A stretch of DNA of 64,000 nucleotides from Clostridium sp. C8-1-8 (GTDB lineage Bacteria > Bacillota > Clostridia > Clostridiales > Clostridiaceae), in contig NZ_JAABNO010000001.1 of NCBI RefSeq assembly GCF_009928445.1, positions 186,001 to 250,000 of the forward strand, in the 5' to 3' direction. The notes under the pieces were generated by a model that worked only from the letters and a program-made list of their open reading frames with translations, was not told the origin of the DNA and did not search any database. Shown piece after piece: positions 8,376 to 18,305 of the stretch. Each line of letters starts with the position of its first letter. Positions within the stretch are counted from its first letter, which is position 1. The position numbers and the translations under genes were made by a program.

Positions 8376-9257
8376 TTGAATCATTTAGATAAGTTAGAAA
8401 ATAAAAGTATTCATATTTTAAGAGAAGCATATAGTGAATTTAAGAATTTAGGAATGTTATGGTCTATAGGTAAAGACAGTACAGTACTTCTTTGGTTAGC
8501 AAGAAAGGCTTTTTTTGGACATGTACCTATTCCTCTCATACATGTAGATACTCATTATAAGATACCTGAGATGATACAGTATAGAGACAGAGTGGCTTTA
8601 GAATGGAATCTAGACATGATTTATGGGGAAAACAGAGAAGCTCTAGACAATAATGAAACCTTTCCAGATGGGAATATCACTAGACTTGAGTGTTGCAAGA
8701 GACTAAAGACTGAGGCTTTAACAAACACTCTTAATGGAAGCTGGCCAAGATATAGATTAAACCATGACCTTGGTAGATATGAAATAGATAGAAATACAGA
8801 GCCCTTCACTGGCATTATCGTTGGGGTAAGAGCAGATGAAGAAGGAAGCAGATCAAAGGAAAGATATTTTTCTCCAAGAGATAAGAATAATGACTGGGAT
8901 GTAGCTGAGCAACCACCAGAATTCTGGAATCAATACAAAACTGATTTTGCACCTGGAACTCATGTAAGAATACATCCGCTTTTAGATTGGACTGAGCTTG
9001 ATATATGGGAGTATATAAAGAGAGAAAATATTGAAATGGTATCACTGTATTTTGACCAAGGGGAAGGAAAAAGATATAGATCCTTAGGTTGCTACCCATG
9101 TACTACCCCTGTAGAATCTACAGCTAAAAATGTTGATGAAATAATAGAAGAGCTTAAAACTGGTAAGTTTGCAAACATAGCTGAGAGATCAGGAAGAGCA
9201 CAGGATAAAGAAGATGGCGGCGGTTTAGAAGAGCTAAGAAAAAATGGTTATATGTAA
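8376..9257 (+). CDS. cysD: Sulfate adenylyltransferase subunit 2
   Basis: A 293-residue N-type ATP pyrophosphatase that adenylates sulfate with ATP to give APS and pyrophosphate; the GTPase CysN drives the reaction. The pyrophosphate loop [13 protein letters not shown] is at about residues 29-41. [32 protein letters not shown] and the tail [14 protein letters not shown] are canonical CysD blocks. The start is TTG at 8376 after AGGGGG. It lies 16 bases before cysN. Together they supply APS for both the AprAB reductase and CysC encoded in the same cluster. Confidence 0.95.
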   Translation: MNHLDKLENKSIHILREAYSEFKNLGMLWSIGKDSTVLLWLARKAFFGHVPIPLIHVDTHYKIPEMIQYRDRVALEWNLDMIYGENREALDNNETFPDGNITRLECCKRLKTEALTNTLNGSWPRYRLNHDLGRYEIDRNTEPFTGIIVGVRADEEGSRSKERYFSPRDKNNDWDVAEQPPEFWNQYKTDFAPGTHVRIHPLLDWTELDIWEYIKRENIEMVSLYFDQGEGKRYRSLGCYPCTTPVESTAKNVDEIIEELKTGKFANIAERSGRAQDKEDGGGLEELRKNGYM

Positions 9258-9273
9258 GGATGGGGGCTATAAG

Positions 9274-11073
9274 ATGAGTTTTGTCAGAGAAGATATGAAT
9301 ATAGTAATCGTGGGGCACGTAGATCATGGAAAGAGTACAATAATAGGAAGACTTTTAGCAGATACCAATTCACTTCCTGAAGGAAAGCTAGAACAAGTAA
9401 AAGAAAGATGCAGAAGAAATTCAAAACCTTTTGAATATGCCTTTTTACTAGACGCTCTTAAGGATGAGCAGGAGCAAGGCATAACCATAGATGCAGCAAG
9501 ATGTTTTTTCAAAACAGATAAGAGGGATTACATCATAATAGATGCCCCAGGACATATAGAATTCCTAAAGAATATGGTCACTGGTGCTTCTAGAGCAGAG
9601 GTTGCACTTCTAGTAATAGACGCTAACGAAGGGATTCAAGAGAATTCTAGAAGACATGGATACCTTTTATCTATGCTAGGGATAAAAAATGTAGTGGTGC
9701 TTATCAATAAGATGGACCTTGTGGACTACAGTGAAGAGGTATTTAATAAAATCGTTAAAGAATATACTGAATTTCTAAATAAGATTGATGTAGAGCCAAA
9801 TCAATATATTCCTGTAAGTGGATTTTTCGGTGAAAACATAGTTACTTCTTCTGAAAAAACTCCTTGGTATAGTGGGAGCTCAGTTCTAGAAGTACTAGAT
9901 GGATTTGAGAAGGAAAAGCTTCCAGATCACAAGCCTTTTAGAATGCCAGTTCAGGCTGTTTATAAGTTTACAGGGGATGGAGACAATAGAAGAATAGTTG
10001 CTGGAACCATTGAAACTGGACGTATTAAGGTTGGAGATGAGGTAGTGTTTTATCCTTCAGGTAAGAAGAATAAAATAAATTCTATTGAGTTATTTAATGC
10101 TGAGATCCCAGAAAGTGCTGGAGCAGGCTCTGCTATTGGTTTTACCTTTGATGAGCAAATTTATGTTAAAAGGGGAGAGGTTGTTACTATAGCAGGACAG
10201 TCCAAGCCTAAGGTAGGAAATAGGATAAAGGTAAATCTGTTCTGGCTGGGAAGACAATCTATGGTTAAGGGAAAGGACTATCTATTAAAGGTTGGAACGG
10301 CAAAAGTTCCTGTTAGAATAGAAGAAATCACTAAGGTTATAGATGCATCAAATCTTCAAAATGAAGTGAAGGACTCTATAGATAGGCATGATGTAGCAGA
10401 ATGTATATTGAGGGCTCAAAAGCCTATAGCTTATGATTTGGCTCAGGATATAGCTCAAACCAGCAGATTTGTAATTGTAGACAACTATGAAATAGCTGGA
10501 GGAGGTATTATTTTAAAGGATCTTGAGGATGATAGTGCATGGCTAAGAGATAAGGTTATCATTAGAAACAATAAATGGGAAAATAGCAACATATCAAGAG
10601 AAGAAAGAGCAGAAAAGTACGGTCAAAAGCAGGCTTTAATATGCATAACAGGTCAAAAGGATGTGGGCAAAAAGGCCATAGCTAAGGAGCTTGAAAGAAA
10701 GCTTTTCAATGATGGTAGAATTGTATACTTTTTAGGCATAAGTAATGTGTTATATGGTGTAGATGCTGACATTAAGCATACTGATAATGATAGCAAAGAG
10801 GAGCACTTAAGAAGACTATCAGAGGTATCAAACATTTTAGTTGACTCAGGAGCTATACCTATTGTCACTGCAGTTGAGTTAAGCAAAGGTGATGTCGCAA
10901 TAATTGAGACAGCAGTTGATTCTGATAGGATAATAAAGGTTTGGATAGGAGAGGAAGTTACTACCGATATGGAATACGATCTTCACATACCAAGTTATGA
11001 TTCCATAGAGGCTGCGGTAGCTAAGATAAAAACACTTCTACAAGATAGAGGGATAATATTCAAGCCTTTTTAA
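9274..11073 (+). CDS. cysN: Sulfate adenylyltransferase subunit 1 with degenerate APS-kinase-like C-terminus
   Basis: 599 residues. The N-terminal GTPase has G1 [10 protein letters not shown]3 DAPGH and G4 NKMD, followed by two translation-factor-like beta barrels to about residue 440; this is CysN, the GTP-hydrolysing partner of CysD. Residues from about 445 resemble an APS kinase, as in CysNC fusions, but the key motifs are gone. The P-loop reads GQKDVGKKA (the Ser/Thr after GK is replaced by Lys), and the DGDNxRHG loop is replaced by a [10 protein letters not shown] stretch. The extra domain is therefore probably inactive and perhaps structural; the intact kinase is the separate cysC. ATG at 9274 has GGGGG upstream; a longer in-frame start at 9244 lies inside cysD. 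Confidence 0.9.
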   Translation: MSFVREDMNIVIVGHVDHGKSTIIGRLLADTNSLPEGKLEQVKERCRRNSKPFEYAFLLDALKDEQEQGITIDAARCFFKTDKRDYIIIDAPGHIEFLKNMVTGASRAEVALLVIDANEGIQENSRRHGYLLSMLGIKNVVVLINKMDLVDYSEEVFNKIVKEYTEFLNKIDVEPNQYIPVSGFFGENIVTSSEKTPWYSGSSVLEVLDGFEKEKLPDHKPFRMPVQAVYKFTGDGDNRRIVAGTIETGRIKVGDEVVFYPSGKKNKINSIELFNAEIPESAGAGSAIGFTFDEQIYVKRGEVVTIAGQSKPKVGNRIKVNLFWLGRQSMVKGKDYLLKVGTAKVPVRIEEITKVIDASNLQNEVKDSIDRHDVAECILRAQKPIAYDLAQDIAQTSRFVIVDNYEIAGGGIILKDLEDDSAWLRDKVIIRNNKWENSNISREERAEKYGQKQALICITGQKDVGKKAIAKELERKLFNDGRIVYFLGISNVLYGVDADIKHTDNDSKEEHLRRLSEVSNILVDSGAIPIVTAVELSKGDVAIIETAVDSDRIIKVWIGEEVTTDMEYDLHIPSYDSIEAAVAKIKTLLQDRGIIFKPF

Positions 11074-11502
11074 TAAGAATAATAAGGTTTTCATGGTTTA
11101 TATGCAATATTGTTGATAATTTATGCATAAAATTATGAGTTTTAGTTAGAAGAGGGTGATTATAGATCATTCTCTTTTTATTATTTATTATTTGCTATAA
11201 TTTCCTTAATAATAAAGGAGTTACAGCAAATAATATATATATCTATAAAATTTATACAAATATTGATATATTGAGAATTTGAAAGTATCTGTTTTTATAG
11301 TTGAGTAAAATGAATTTAATTTTATATAATAACATATTTTAACCTAAAATAGATGATAATATGCATGATATTCATTTGTATAATTATTATATAGTACTTA
11401 TAATTTATGAGGTGCTTTAAGGTACTAAAAAGATGAAGTATCTAAGCGTTAAATTAATATTTTTAATTAATTATGAATTAATTTTAAGTGGAGGAATGAT
11501 TC
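11074..11502. other. Intergenic region between cysN and amino-acid permease
   Basis: 429 bases, very AT-rich. It carries the cysN terminator (11151-11180) and a second 46-base hairpin (TTATTTGCT at 11188-11196 with AGCAAATAA at 11225-11233). The rest probably contains the permease promoter. No supported gene. Confidence 0.5.
11151..11182 (+). terminator. Terminator of the sulfur operon
   Basis: AGAGGGTGAT at 11151-11160 pairs with ATCATTCTCT at 11166-11175 with two G-U pairs and a 5-base loop, followed by TTTTTATTATTT. It lies 78 bases after the cysN stop. Confidence 0.8.
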
Positions 11503-12879
11503 TTGAACATATTTAGGAAGAAGACAGTTAGTGATTTTAATGAAGCGGCAGATCATAGTGGACTTAAAAGAAAACTTACAGCATTTGATCTTGCAGCCTT
11601 AGGTATTGGTTCAGTAGTTGGTACTGGAATATTTGTAGCTACGGGACAAGGTGCTAATCAGGCAGGACCTGCAGTTACTATATCCTATATAATTGCAGCA
11701 ATCGTTAGTGCTTTGTGTGCTCTCACTTATTCTGAACTATCATCGATGTTTCCTGTTTCAGGAAGTACCTATTCCTATTCTTATGTAGCTTTTGGAGAAA
11801 TAATTGCTTGGATAATAGGATGGGATTTGATTTTAGAATATCTTGTATCTGCAGCAGCGGTCGCCTCAGGATGGTCTGGAACCTTAGTTGGTATATTAAA
11901 AGATTATGGGCTAGCAATACCTTCAGCTTTGACCACAGCACCAATAAATGGTGGCATAGTTGACCTTCCAGCAGTTATTATAACTCTTATAGTAACTTGG
12001 ATACTATTTGTAGGAGTATCTGAAAGTGCTAAGATCAACAATATAATAGTAGGTATTAAGATATTCGTAATACTTGTATTCATAGTATTAGGAATGACTC
12101 ATATAAATGTAGCTAACTATCATCCTTTTGCACCTTATGGTCCAAGGGGAATAATGACAGGAGCTTCAATAATCTTCTTTGCTTTCATCGGATTTGACGC
12201 AGTTTCCACTGCATCAGAAGAGACTAAGAATCCAAAGAGAGATGTACCTATGGGGCTTGCTATGTGCTTAATAGCAGTAATAATTCTATACATAGCTGTT
12301 TCTTTAATATTAACAGGAATAGTACCTTTCAACACTATAGATATAAATAATGCACTACCAGGAGCACTATCAAGGATAGGAATAACTTGGGGATCTGCCT
12401 TGGTTGGTGTCGGAGCTGTTATTGGAATGGTTTCAACTTTACTGGTTACTTTGTATGGACAGGTAAGAATATTCATGGTTATGTCTAGAGATGGATTATT
12501 TCCAAAGAGATTTGCTAAGGTAAATAAGAGGTTTGGAACTCCAGGAATATGTACTGTTATAACAGGAGTAATAACAGCAATTATGGCAGGATTCTTACCT
12601 TTAGGCGTTATAATGGAGCTTTGTAATATAGGAACTTTATTTGCTTTTGTTATAGTATCTCTAGGTGTAATTGTACTAAGAAAGACTATGCCAAACCTTG
12701 AAAGAAAGTTTAAGTGTCCAGGAGTGCCTTTTACTCCAATATTGACAGTGCTATTCTGTATATATCTTATGGCTTTCTTACCTGGTACAACCTGGGTTAG
12801 GTTTGTAGTATGGCTTATATTAGGATTAATCATATACTTCCTATATGGATATAAAAATAGTAAATTGAATAAAAGTTAA
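11503..12879 (+). CDS. APC-family amino acid permease
   Basis: A 458-residue membrane protein with about 12 hydrophobic helices. The N-terminal cytoplasmic segment GLKRKLTAFDLAALGIGSVVGTGIFV has the family glycine-rich helix-1 break. SEETKNPKRDVPMGL is the conserved loop of the cationic amino acid transporter/YhdG branch. SRDGLFPKRFAKVNKRFGTPG, after helix 8, is another hallmark. It imports or exchanges amino acids at the cytoplasmic membrane; the substrate (basic or branched residues are common in this branch) is not decided by sequence. The start is TTG at 11503 with GGAGG at a suitable distance. It appears monocistronic, with a long upstream region and a terminator-like hairpin after it. 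Confidence 0.9.
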   Translation: MNIFRKKTVSDFNEAADHSGLKRKLTAFDLAALGIGSVVGTGIFVATGQGANQAGPAVTISYIIAAIVSALCALTYSELSSMFPVSGSTYSYSYVAFGEIIAWIIGWDLILEYLVSAAAVASGWSGTLVGILKDYGLAIPSALTTAPINGGIVDLPAVIITLIVTWILFVGVSESAKINNIIVGIKIFVILVFIVLGMTHINVANYHPFAPYGPRGIMTGASIIFFAFIGFDAVSTASEETKNPKRDVPMGLAMCLIAVIILYIAVSLILTGIVPFNTIDINNALPGALSRIGITWGSALVGVGAVIGMVSTLLVTLYGQVRIFMVMSRDGLFPKRFAKVNKRFGTPGICTVITGVITAIMAGFLPLGVIMELCNIGTLFAFVIVSLGVIVLRKTMPNLERKFKCPGVPFTPILTVLFCIYLMAFLPGTTWVRFVVWLILGLIIYFLYGYKNSKLNKS

Positions 12880-12896
12880 CAAAATATTTATATTTT

Positions 12897-12994
12897 AAAT
12901 GTGCCAGTTCGTAGATTAATTATATGGTTGAGAGGTTGCTATTGTTTAATGTAGCTTCAAAGCTATATAAATCAATGGGTTGGTGCATTTTTTA
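12897..12994 (+). terminator. Long-loop terminator after the amino-acid permease
   Basis: AAATGTGCCA at 12897-12906 pairs with TGGTGCATTT at 12981-12990 (two G-U pairs) and runs into TTTTTTATA. The roughly 74-base loop contains an inner TAGCTTCAAAGCTA hairpin near 12952. It acts as a terminator or, given the internal fold, as a small 3' RNA structure. Confidence 0.55.
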
Positions 12995-13210
12995 TATACC
13001 TTGTATTGTAATAAATGTTACTATTTTGGCAAATAGTTTTGTTCCTATTCATTAAAAGGATAAAATATCCTTATATTTTTACATAATTTTAATAGACTTA
13101 TAGTTATCATATTAAATAGAAGAAATTGCTAATTACCTTGAAATGCAGTAAAATTAATGGGTATATACTAAATTCATAGAAAATAATGTCATATTATAGG
13201 GGGAGAAAAA
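12995..13210. other. Upstream region of the small secreted protein gene
   Basis: AT-rich spacer. AAGGATA at 13056-13062 pairs with TATCCTT at 13066-13072 and is followed by ATATTTTT, a weak terminator-like hairpin. No gene seen. Confidence 0.35.
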
Positions 13211-13672
13211 ATGAAAAAATTAATTGCTTTTGTATTCACATTTTTATTATTTTCTTTTGGAGCAAGTCATCACGCTTTTGCAGCAACAAATGATGGTAAG
13301 GATGATGTTCTTACTAAGATCCAACAAACTAATCAACAAATTCAAGTTTTAATAGATAATGCTAAGGTTAAGGGTTCAGAAATAAATGCTAAACTCGATA
13401 AACAAATTAAGGACTTAGAAAGTCAAAAGGCTGCTTATGCAGGACAAGAAGATAAAATAGCTGAAATTGATAAAGAAATTGCAGAATTAAAAGATGAAGC
13501 TAACAAAGAGATAGACAAGCTTTGCTTAGATTTATATAATGAAACTGAGGATTTAGCTAATGCTATGGTAAAAGAAGCAGAAAAGGCTGGAATCCAAGTA
13601 GAAAAACAATATTTTGATCAGAATATTGGTGGAAAGATTATTGCTATAGATCCAGTTCAAGTACTGGATTAA
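13211..13672 (+). CDS. Small secreted coiled-coil protein of unknown function
   Basis: 153 residues. A clear Sec signal peptide is present (KK start, hydrophobic run FVFTFLLFSFGASH, cleavage probably after HAFA near residue 24). The mature part, about 129 residues, is almost entirely charged and helical, rich in K, E, Q and D with heptad-like spacing from about residue 35 to 125, so a coiled coil is likely. It has one Cys and no recognised domain. ATG with GGGGG upstream; a single gene 65 bases before the cupin/HD-GYP gene and possibly cotranscribed with it. It is exported, or retained at the wall by assembly. I do not recognise a family. Confidence 0.75.
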   Translation: MKKLIAFVFTFLLFSFGASHHAFAATNDGKDDVLTKIQQTNQQIQVLIDNAKVKGSEINAKLDKQIKDLESQKAAYAGQEDKIAEIDKEIAELKDEANKEIDKLCLDLYNETEDLANAMVKEAEKAGIQVEKQYFDQNIGGKIIAIDPVQVLD

Positions 13673-13737
13673 ATATAAAATTAGGTGTAGATTACTTATT
13701 ATCTAATACTATCTAAATAATAAGTGTAGGAGGAACG

Positions 13738-14643
13738 ATGTCTGGGATAATTTATAATTATAAAGGAAATTATATTGAAAAAGTTTTAGGCAATAAGAAT
13801 GAGCTTTCTCTGTTAGCTAACGGTGGACAAACAGAAGTTATGAATTTTGAAATATATAAGAATACAATTTTCTTTGTATATCCTGCAGATGATTCTGACT
13901 TCATGGAGTTTTTCTACATATTAAAAGGAAAAATAGTATTAGAAATTGATAATAAAACAATAAAGCTTGGAGCTGGAGACTACTTTTCATGTCACGAATT
14001 AGAGGAAAAGACCTTTTTTAAGACAGAGACAGATGTTACACTACTTTATGTTAGTAATAAGCCAGTATTCCATATGATGAGTAATAAGATGAAAAAACTA
14101 TCATCCATACGAAAAGTAGTAGAAGAAAAGGATATGTACACTCATGATCATGGAGAAAGAGTTAGAGAATATTCTTTAAAGATAGGTGAAAAATTTCACT
14201 TTTCAAATTCAAGAATGACTTGCTTGAATTATGCAGCAGCTTTCCATGACTTAGGCAAAATAAATGTTCCAGACGAAGTTCTTAAAAAACCTGGCAGACT
14301 TACTAAGGAAGAGTTCGAATACATAAGAAAACATCCTAAGGATGGAGAAGATATTATAAAAGATACTTTTATAAAGGAATCAGCTCTTGCTATAGGGCAG
14401 CATCATGAAAGAATAGATGGTAGTGGATACCCTTTAGGGTTAAAGGGTGATGAGATTTGCATTGAGGCCAAGATAATTGGTGTTGCAGATTCCTATGATG
14501 CTATGACTTCTGATAGGCCTTATAAAAAAGGGATGAGTCCTAAGGATGCAATAGAAGAACTCAAAAGCTTAGCTGGGAAACACTACGATGAGTTGATTGT
14601 AGCAAAACTAGAAGAAGTCCTTAAAGAAGAAGGATTAATTTAA
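13738..14643 (+). CDS. Cupin-HD-GYP domain protein, probable cyclic di-GMP phosphodiesterase
   Basis: 301 residues. The N-terminal 110 residues look like a cupin-type sensor barrel (FYILKGKIVLEIDNKTIKLGAGDYF is the cupin turn). From residue 125 the HD-GYP domain follows, with HDHGERVREYS, the HD pair in AAFHDLGKIN near residue 171, and HHERIDGSGYPLGLKG near 221-236, plus GVADSYDAMTSDRPYKKG. All metal-ligand motifs of active HD-GYP enzymes are present, so it should hydrolyse c-di-GMP to pGpG or GMP. The cupin presumably senses a small ligand; which one is unknown. There are no membrane segments. ATG with AGGAGG. Confidence 0.88.
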   Translation: MSGIIYNYKGNYIEKVLGNKNELSLLANGGQTEVMNFEIYKNTIFFVYPADDSDFMEFFYILKGKIVLEIDNKTIKLGAGDYFSCHELEEKTFFKTETDVTLLYVSNKPVFHMMSNKMKKLSSIRKVVEEKDMYTHDHGERVREYSLKIGEKFHFSNSRMTCLNYAAAFHDLGKINVPDEVLKKPGRLTKEEFEYIRKHPKDGEDIIKDTFIKESALAIGQHHERIDGSGYPLGLKGDEICIEAKIIGVADSYDAMTSDRPYKKGMSPKDAIEELKSLAGKHYDELIVAKLEEVLKEEGLI

Positions 14644-14679
14644 AAAAATATAAAGATTTAGTATATACTATATTTAACA

Positions 14680-14736
14680 AAGATAAGGGTGGTCTCTGAG
14701 CTAAGTATTTAGTTTTGAGGTCACCTTTATCTTTTT
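14680..14736 (+). terminator. Terminator after the cupin/HD-GYP gene
   Basis: AAGATAAGGGTG near 14680-14691 pairs with CACCTTTATCTT at 14722-14733, followed by TTT. The inner loop is partly complementary (GGTCTC and GAGGTC). Confidence 0.75.
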
Positions 14737-15053
14737 GCTGTAAAGATCAGCATAAAACCTTTTACCATATAGGCCAGCAATATAAAGGTTTTACAACAGA
14801 CTATTAAGGTAAGCAGAAAAAAAGAAAATATATCTGTTTTATAGATTTTACTTATAGACATTTGGAAAGACAGATTCTGAAAGATCCACTAAAGAAGGTT
14901 TGTACATCAAGTTTTCATTATTACTGTATTTCTCATAATGTGCCATTTACTATGGACTTTCAAACTCAATAATATATAATACTAGTAGACCGAAGATATT
15001 ATTAAATTGAGTTTATAATAAACTTTGAAGAAGTTGGTATCATTTAATTTATT

Positions 15054-15291
15054 CTTTGTTAAAGTACTGTGTTGAAATTAAGTGGTCAGTCATCCGATGC
15101 TTAAATGAGCTTGCGCAAAGAATTAATATGATTTTGTCATACTCCATGGCTAAAACTGTAAACTCACTACGTTCGAACAGTACAGTTTATTAACGCCATT
15201 CCATCTGAAAAAATCATTTAATTCTAGTAGCTCGCTCATATAGCATCTCCTTCATGACCACTTAATTTCAACAGTATTATTAAACAGAGTC
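15054..15291 (+). repeat. MITE-like palindromic repeat, copy B (long form)
   Basis: The outer arms match copy A closely (GTTGAAATTAAGTGGTCA at the left, its complement at 15255-15272). It carries an extra core of about 120 bases that is itself nested and palindromic (ATTAATATGATTTT at 15122-15135 with AAAATCATTTAAT near 15209, and AAACTGTAAACT with a TACAGTTT partner at 15181). The CAAAGAATTAA junction also occurs in copies D and E, so this longer form is probably ancestral and copy A an internal deletion. Non-coding. Confidence 0.72.
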
Positions 15292-15333
15292 TTAATTTGA
15301 AAAATGATCACGTGAGAGGGGATTGAGCATAAA

Positions 15334-17520
15334 ATGGCTAAGATATGCGTACTAGCGGAAAAACCATCAGTGGCTAGAGAAATTGCTAGAGTTTTAAAAT
15401 GCGGAAAAAAAGGTAATGGATTTATTGAAGGGGATAAGTATGTAGTAACCTGGGCATTGGGACATTTAGTTACCCTTGCTGATCCAGAGGCCTATGATGA
15501 TAAATATAAAAGTTGGAAGATTGAAGACCTACCTATGCTTCCTAACCACTTAAAGCTTGTAGTTATAAAGCAAAGTGGAAAGCAGTTTAACGCAGTTAAG
15601 GAACAGTTAGTTAGAAAGGATGTTTCTGAGATTGTTATAGCTACTGATGCTGGTAGAGAAGGAGAGCTTGTTGCTAGATGGATTCTAGAAAAAGCTAGAG
15701 TAAACAAACCTATAAAAAGATTATGGATATCTTCCCAAACAGATAAGGCTATATTGGAAGGTTTCAGAAATCTAAAACCAGGTTCTCAGTATGATAACCT
15801 TTATAAGGCAGCAGCTTGTAGAGCTGAAGCAGACTGGGTAGTCGGTCTTAATATAACAAGAGCGCTTACTTGCAAGCATAATGCTCAGCTTACAGCAGGA
15901 CGTGTGCAATCAGCCACTCTAGCTATGATAGTAAATCGTGAGGAAGAAATAAGAAACTTCAAACCTAAGGATTACTATACTATAACTGCAAAGACTAAAG
16001 GCTTTACTCTAAGCTGGAGAGATAAAAATAATAATGGCAGCATCTTTGAAGAAGATAAGGTGAATAAGATAATATCAGCTACTAAGGGAAAAGAAGCAAG
16101 CATTGTTGACGTTATTGAAAGTCATAAGAAGCAGTTTGCTCCAGCTTTATATGATCTTACGGAGCTTCAGAGAGATGCTAATAGAATATTTGGATATTCT
16201 GCAAAGCAGACTTTATCAATAATGCAGAGATTATATGAAAATTATAAGTTCCTTACTTATCCAAGAACAGATTCTAGATATATATCAACTGATATAGTAG
16301 CAACTCTTCCAGATAGGCTTAAAGCCATTTCTATAGGAAGTTATAGGGCTGCAGCTACTGAAATATTAAATGGAAAAATAAACGGTCACAAGGGCTTTGT
16401 AGATAATAGCAAGGTAAGTGATCACCATGCCATCATTCCTACTGAGGAGAGGGTGAACTTAGCGTTATTAAGCAATGAAGAAAGACATATTTATGATTTA
16501 GTAGTTAAGAGATTTCTTTCTGTAATGCTTCCACCTTACGAATATATACAAACTACAATATCAGCAGATATAAATGGAGAAACCTTTGTAGCCAAAGGAA
16601 ATGTTGTAAAGTCTAAGGGTTGGAAGAAAGTATATGACAAGTTAGAGGATCTTTCCGAGGACGAAGACGAAAAGGATAGCCAAGAGCTACCAGTTGTGAA
16701 AAAGGGTGATAAACTGCCTATATTGTCCGTTGATAGTAAAAAACAACAAACTAAACCGCCAGCAAGGTTTAACGAAGGTACTTTACTTTCAGCCATGGAA
16801 AAACCTCATAAATACGTTTCAGTAGATAAGCAATCAGCTAAGACCTTAGGAGAAACAGGAGGAATAGGAACTGTTGCTACCAGAGCAGATATAATAGAAA
16901 AGCTGTTTAACATGTTCTATATTGAGAAGAATGGTAAGGAAATAATCCCAACTTCCAAAGGAAAACAACTTATAGAGCTAGTTCCAGAAGAACTAAAATC
17001 ACCTTTGATGACTGCTAAATGGGAGCTTGAACTTGACCTTATAAGCAAAGGCAAGAAGGACCCTAGAGTTTTCACAGAAGATATGAGAAACTATGCTAAG
17101 GAGCTAGTTGAAGATGTTAAAGGAAGCAGTGATAAGTTTAGACATGATAATATCACAGGCAAAAAGTGCCCTGAATGTGGTAAATATATGCTTGAAGTCA
17201 GCGGTAAGAACGGTAAGATGTTAGTCTGTCAGGATAGGGAATGTGGGCATAGAGAAAACTTAAGTAGATTCACTAATGTTAGATGCCCAGAATGTCATAA
17301 GAGGCTTGAGCTTAGAGGGCAAGGTGAAGGACAGATATATGTATGTCCTAACAATAACTGTAATTTTAGGGAAAAAGCAAGTTCCTTCAACAAGAGATTT
17401 GATAAGAAATCTGACAAGATAAACAAAAAAGAAGTTGCTAATATCATGAAAAAGATGAAAAGTGAGTCAGATATAAATATAAACAGTCCTTTCAGTGAAC
17501 TGTTAAAAAACTTTAAATAA
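15334..17520 (+). CDS. topB: DNA topoisomerase III (type IA)
   Basis: 728 residues. The Toprim domain starts at the N-terminus (LAEKPSVAREIARVL) with the acidic motif ATDAGREGELVARWI near residue 108. The active-site tyrosine is in FLTYPRTDSRY at about residue 309. HHAIIPTEE and the TGGIGTVATRADIIEKL block are typical of TopB. The C-terminus has two zinc-ribbon units (CPECGKYMLEV with CQDRECGHRE, and CPECHKRLEL with CPNNNCNFRE) that bind single-stranded DNA. It relaxes or decatenates DNA via a transient 5'-phosphotyrosine link. It is monocistronic, with its own strong terminator. ATG at 15334 follows GAGAGGGGATTGAGC. Confidence 0.95.
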   Translation: MAKICVLAEKPSVAREIARVLKCGKKGNGFIEGDKYVVTWALGHLVTLADPEAYDDKYKSWKIEDLPMLPNHLKLVVIKQSGKQFNAVKEQLVRKDVSEIVIATDAGREGELVARWILEKARVNKPIKRLWISSQTDKAILEGFRNLKPGSQYDNLYKAAACRAEADWVVGLNITRALTCKHNAQLTAGRVQSATLAMIVNREEEIRNFKPKDYYTITAKTKGFTLSWRDKNNNGSIFEEDKVNKIISATKGKEASIVDVIESHKKQFAPALYDLTELQRDANRIFGYSAKQTLSIMQRLYENYKFLTYPRTDSRYISTDIVATLPDRLKAISIGSYRAAATEILNGKINGHKGFVDNSKVSDHHAIIPTEERVNLALLSNEERHIYDLVVKRFLSVMLPPYEYIQTTISADINGETFVAKGNVVKSKGWKKVYDKLEDLSEDEDEKDSQELPVVKKGDKLPILSVDSKKQQTKPPARFNEGTLLSAMEKPHKYVSVDKQSAKTLGETGGIGTVATRADIIEKLFNMFYIEKNGKEIIPTSKGKQLIELVPEELKSPLMTAKWELELDLISKGKKDPRVFTEDMRNYAKELVEDVKGSSDKFRHDNITGKKCPECGKYMLEVSGKNGKMLVCQDRECGHRENLSRFTNVRCPECHKRLELRGQGEGQIYVCPNNNCNFREKASSFNKRFDKKSDKINKKEVANIMKKMKSESDININSPFSELLKNFK

Positions 17521-17550
17521 AATACACCTATTGAATAAATCGAATAACTC

Positions 17551-17602
17551 GTTAAACATTTCAAGGCAGATATTGTCTTGAAATGTTTAACAGTATTTCG
17601 TT
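17551..17602 (+). terminator. Strong terminator after topB
   Basis: A perfect 15-bp stem (17551-17565 with 17577-17591, GTTAAACATTTCAAG) and an 11-base loop, then a T-rich tail with ten consecutive T after 17600. Confidence 0.88.
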
Positions 17603-17798
17603 TTTTTTTTATTAATTAGAAGAACACAAATTTTGAAATGTTAAAAAAAAATAAAAAATGTTTTTTTTTATTTTATACACGAGATATAAAGTAACTAAAA
17701 ATATGAAATATTTATAATTAGTAGGAGGAAATTTACATTTAATATAGAATATATATCCTTGTAGTGCTACAAAAATAAATTTAAAAGGAGGATTTACA

Positions 17799-18245
17799 AT
17801 GAAAAAGGTTTTTGGAACATTATTCTCAGCGGTGTTGCTAGCAAGTTTTTGCTCAGTTCCAGCATTTGCAACTAGTAATAGTCAGTCGGTTAGTGCATTC
17901 AATGGAAAACTAACTTCAAATGTTTGGATACAGAGTATAGCAGATGTTAATGGTACTGGAGATTTTCAAGTATCAGCTCACTACTCAGGAACTAACCCTT
18001 ATAATGCAGATTGGATAAAGACTTCTTGGAACTTTTATAGTATAGGGGGAAGTGTGAGCTGGAATGGAGCAGGTATTTCTGGTGATGGTACATCTACTGG
18101 AAGCTCTTGGACAAACTATAATTCTAGTGATGCGTCATTCAGAGGTAGAGTTGCTGGTAACGGACTTTGTCTTTATGTTGGATGTAATAACACTGCGACT
18201 ATGTTTGCTAGAGGAGTAACATATAGCACTCTTGCAAAGGTATGA
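17799..18245 (+). CDS. Small secreted protein, bacteriocin-like candidate (copy 1)
   Basis: 148 residues. Sec signal peptide to about residue 24 (cleavage after VPAFA), then about 124 residues rich in Gly, Ser, Asn and Trp with no Lys/Glu-rich helices, so probably a compact beta protein. Two cysteines near the C-terminus in GLCLYVGCNNT could form a short disulfide loop. It is followed by a near-identical second copy and then by export/immunity-like genes, the usual order in bacteriocin loci. It does not resemble lactococcin 972, nisin-type or leaderless peptides that I know, and I cannot name a family. ATG with AAAGGAGG. A palindrome TTGTAGTGCTACAA at 17759-17772 lies just upstream and may be an operator. 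Confidence 0.75.
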   Translation: MKKVFGTLFSAVLLASFCSVPAFATSNSQSVSAFNGKLTSNVWIQSIADVNGTGDFQVSAHYSGTNPYNADWIKTSWNFYSIGGSVSWNGAGISGDGTSTGSSWTNYNSSDASFRGRVAGNGLCLYVGCNNTATMFARGVTYSTLAKV

Positions 18246-18305
18246 TGTGATGCTATAATAAAAAAATTGATTTCTATGATTTAGCTGTAAGTACTCTGTT
18301 TAAGT

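Larger units (their letters stand above)
14644..15333. other. Intergenic region with terminator and repeat copy B
   Basis: 690 bases before topB. It contains the terminator at 14680-14736, an inverted repeat of AAAACCTTTTA (near 14755) with TAAAGGTTTTA (near 14785), about 250 bases of featureless AT-rich sequence, and the long copy of the MITE-like repeat (15054-15291). No supported gene. Confidence 0.5.

Noticed and set aside
12135..12833. 232-codon reverse frame inside the amino-acid permease gene
   Set aside because: Antisense shadow of a clear coding gene; low-complexity T/I/P-rich translation and no start signal.
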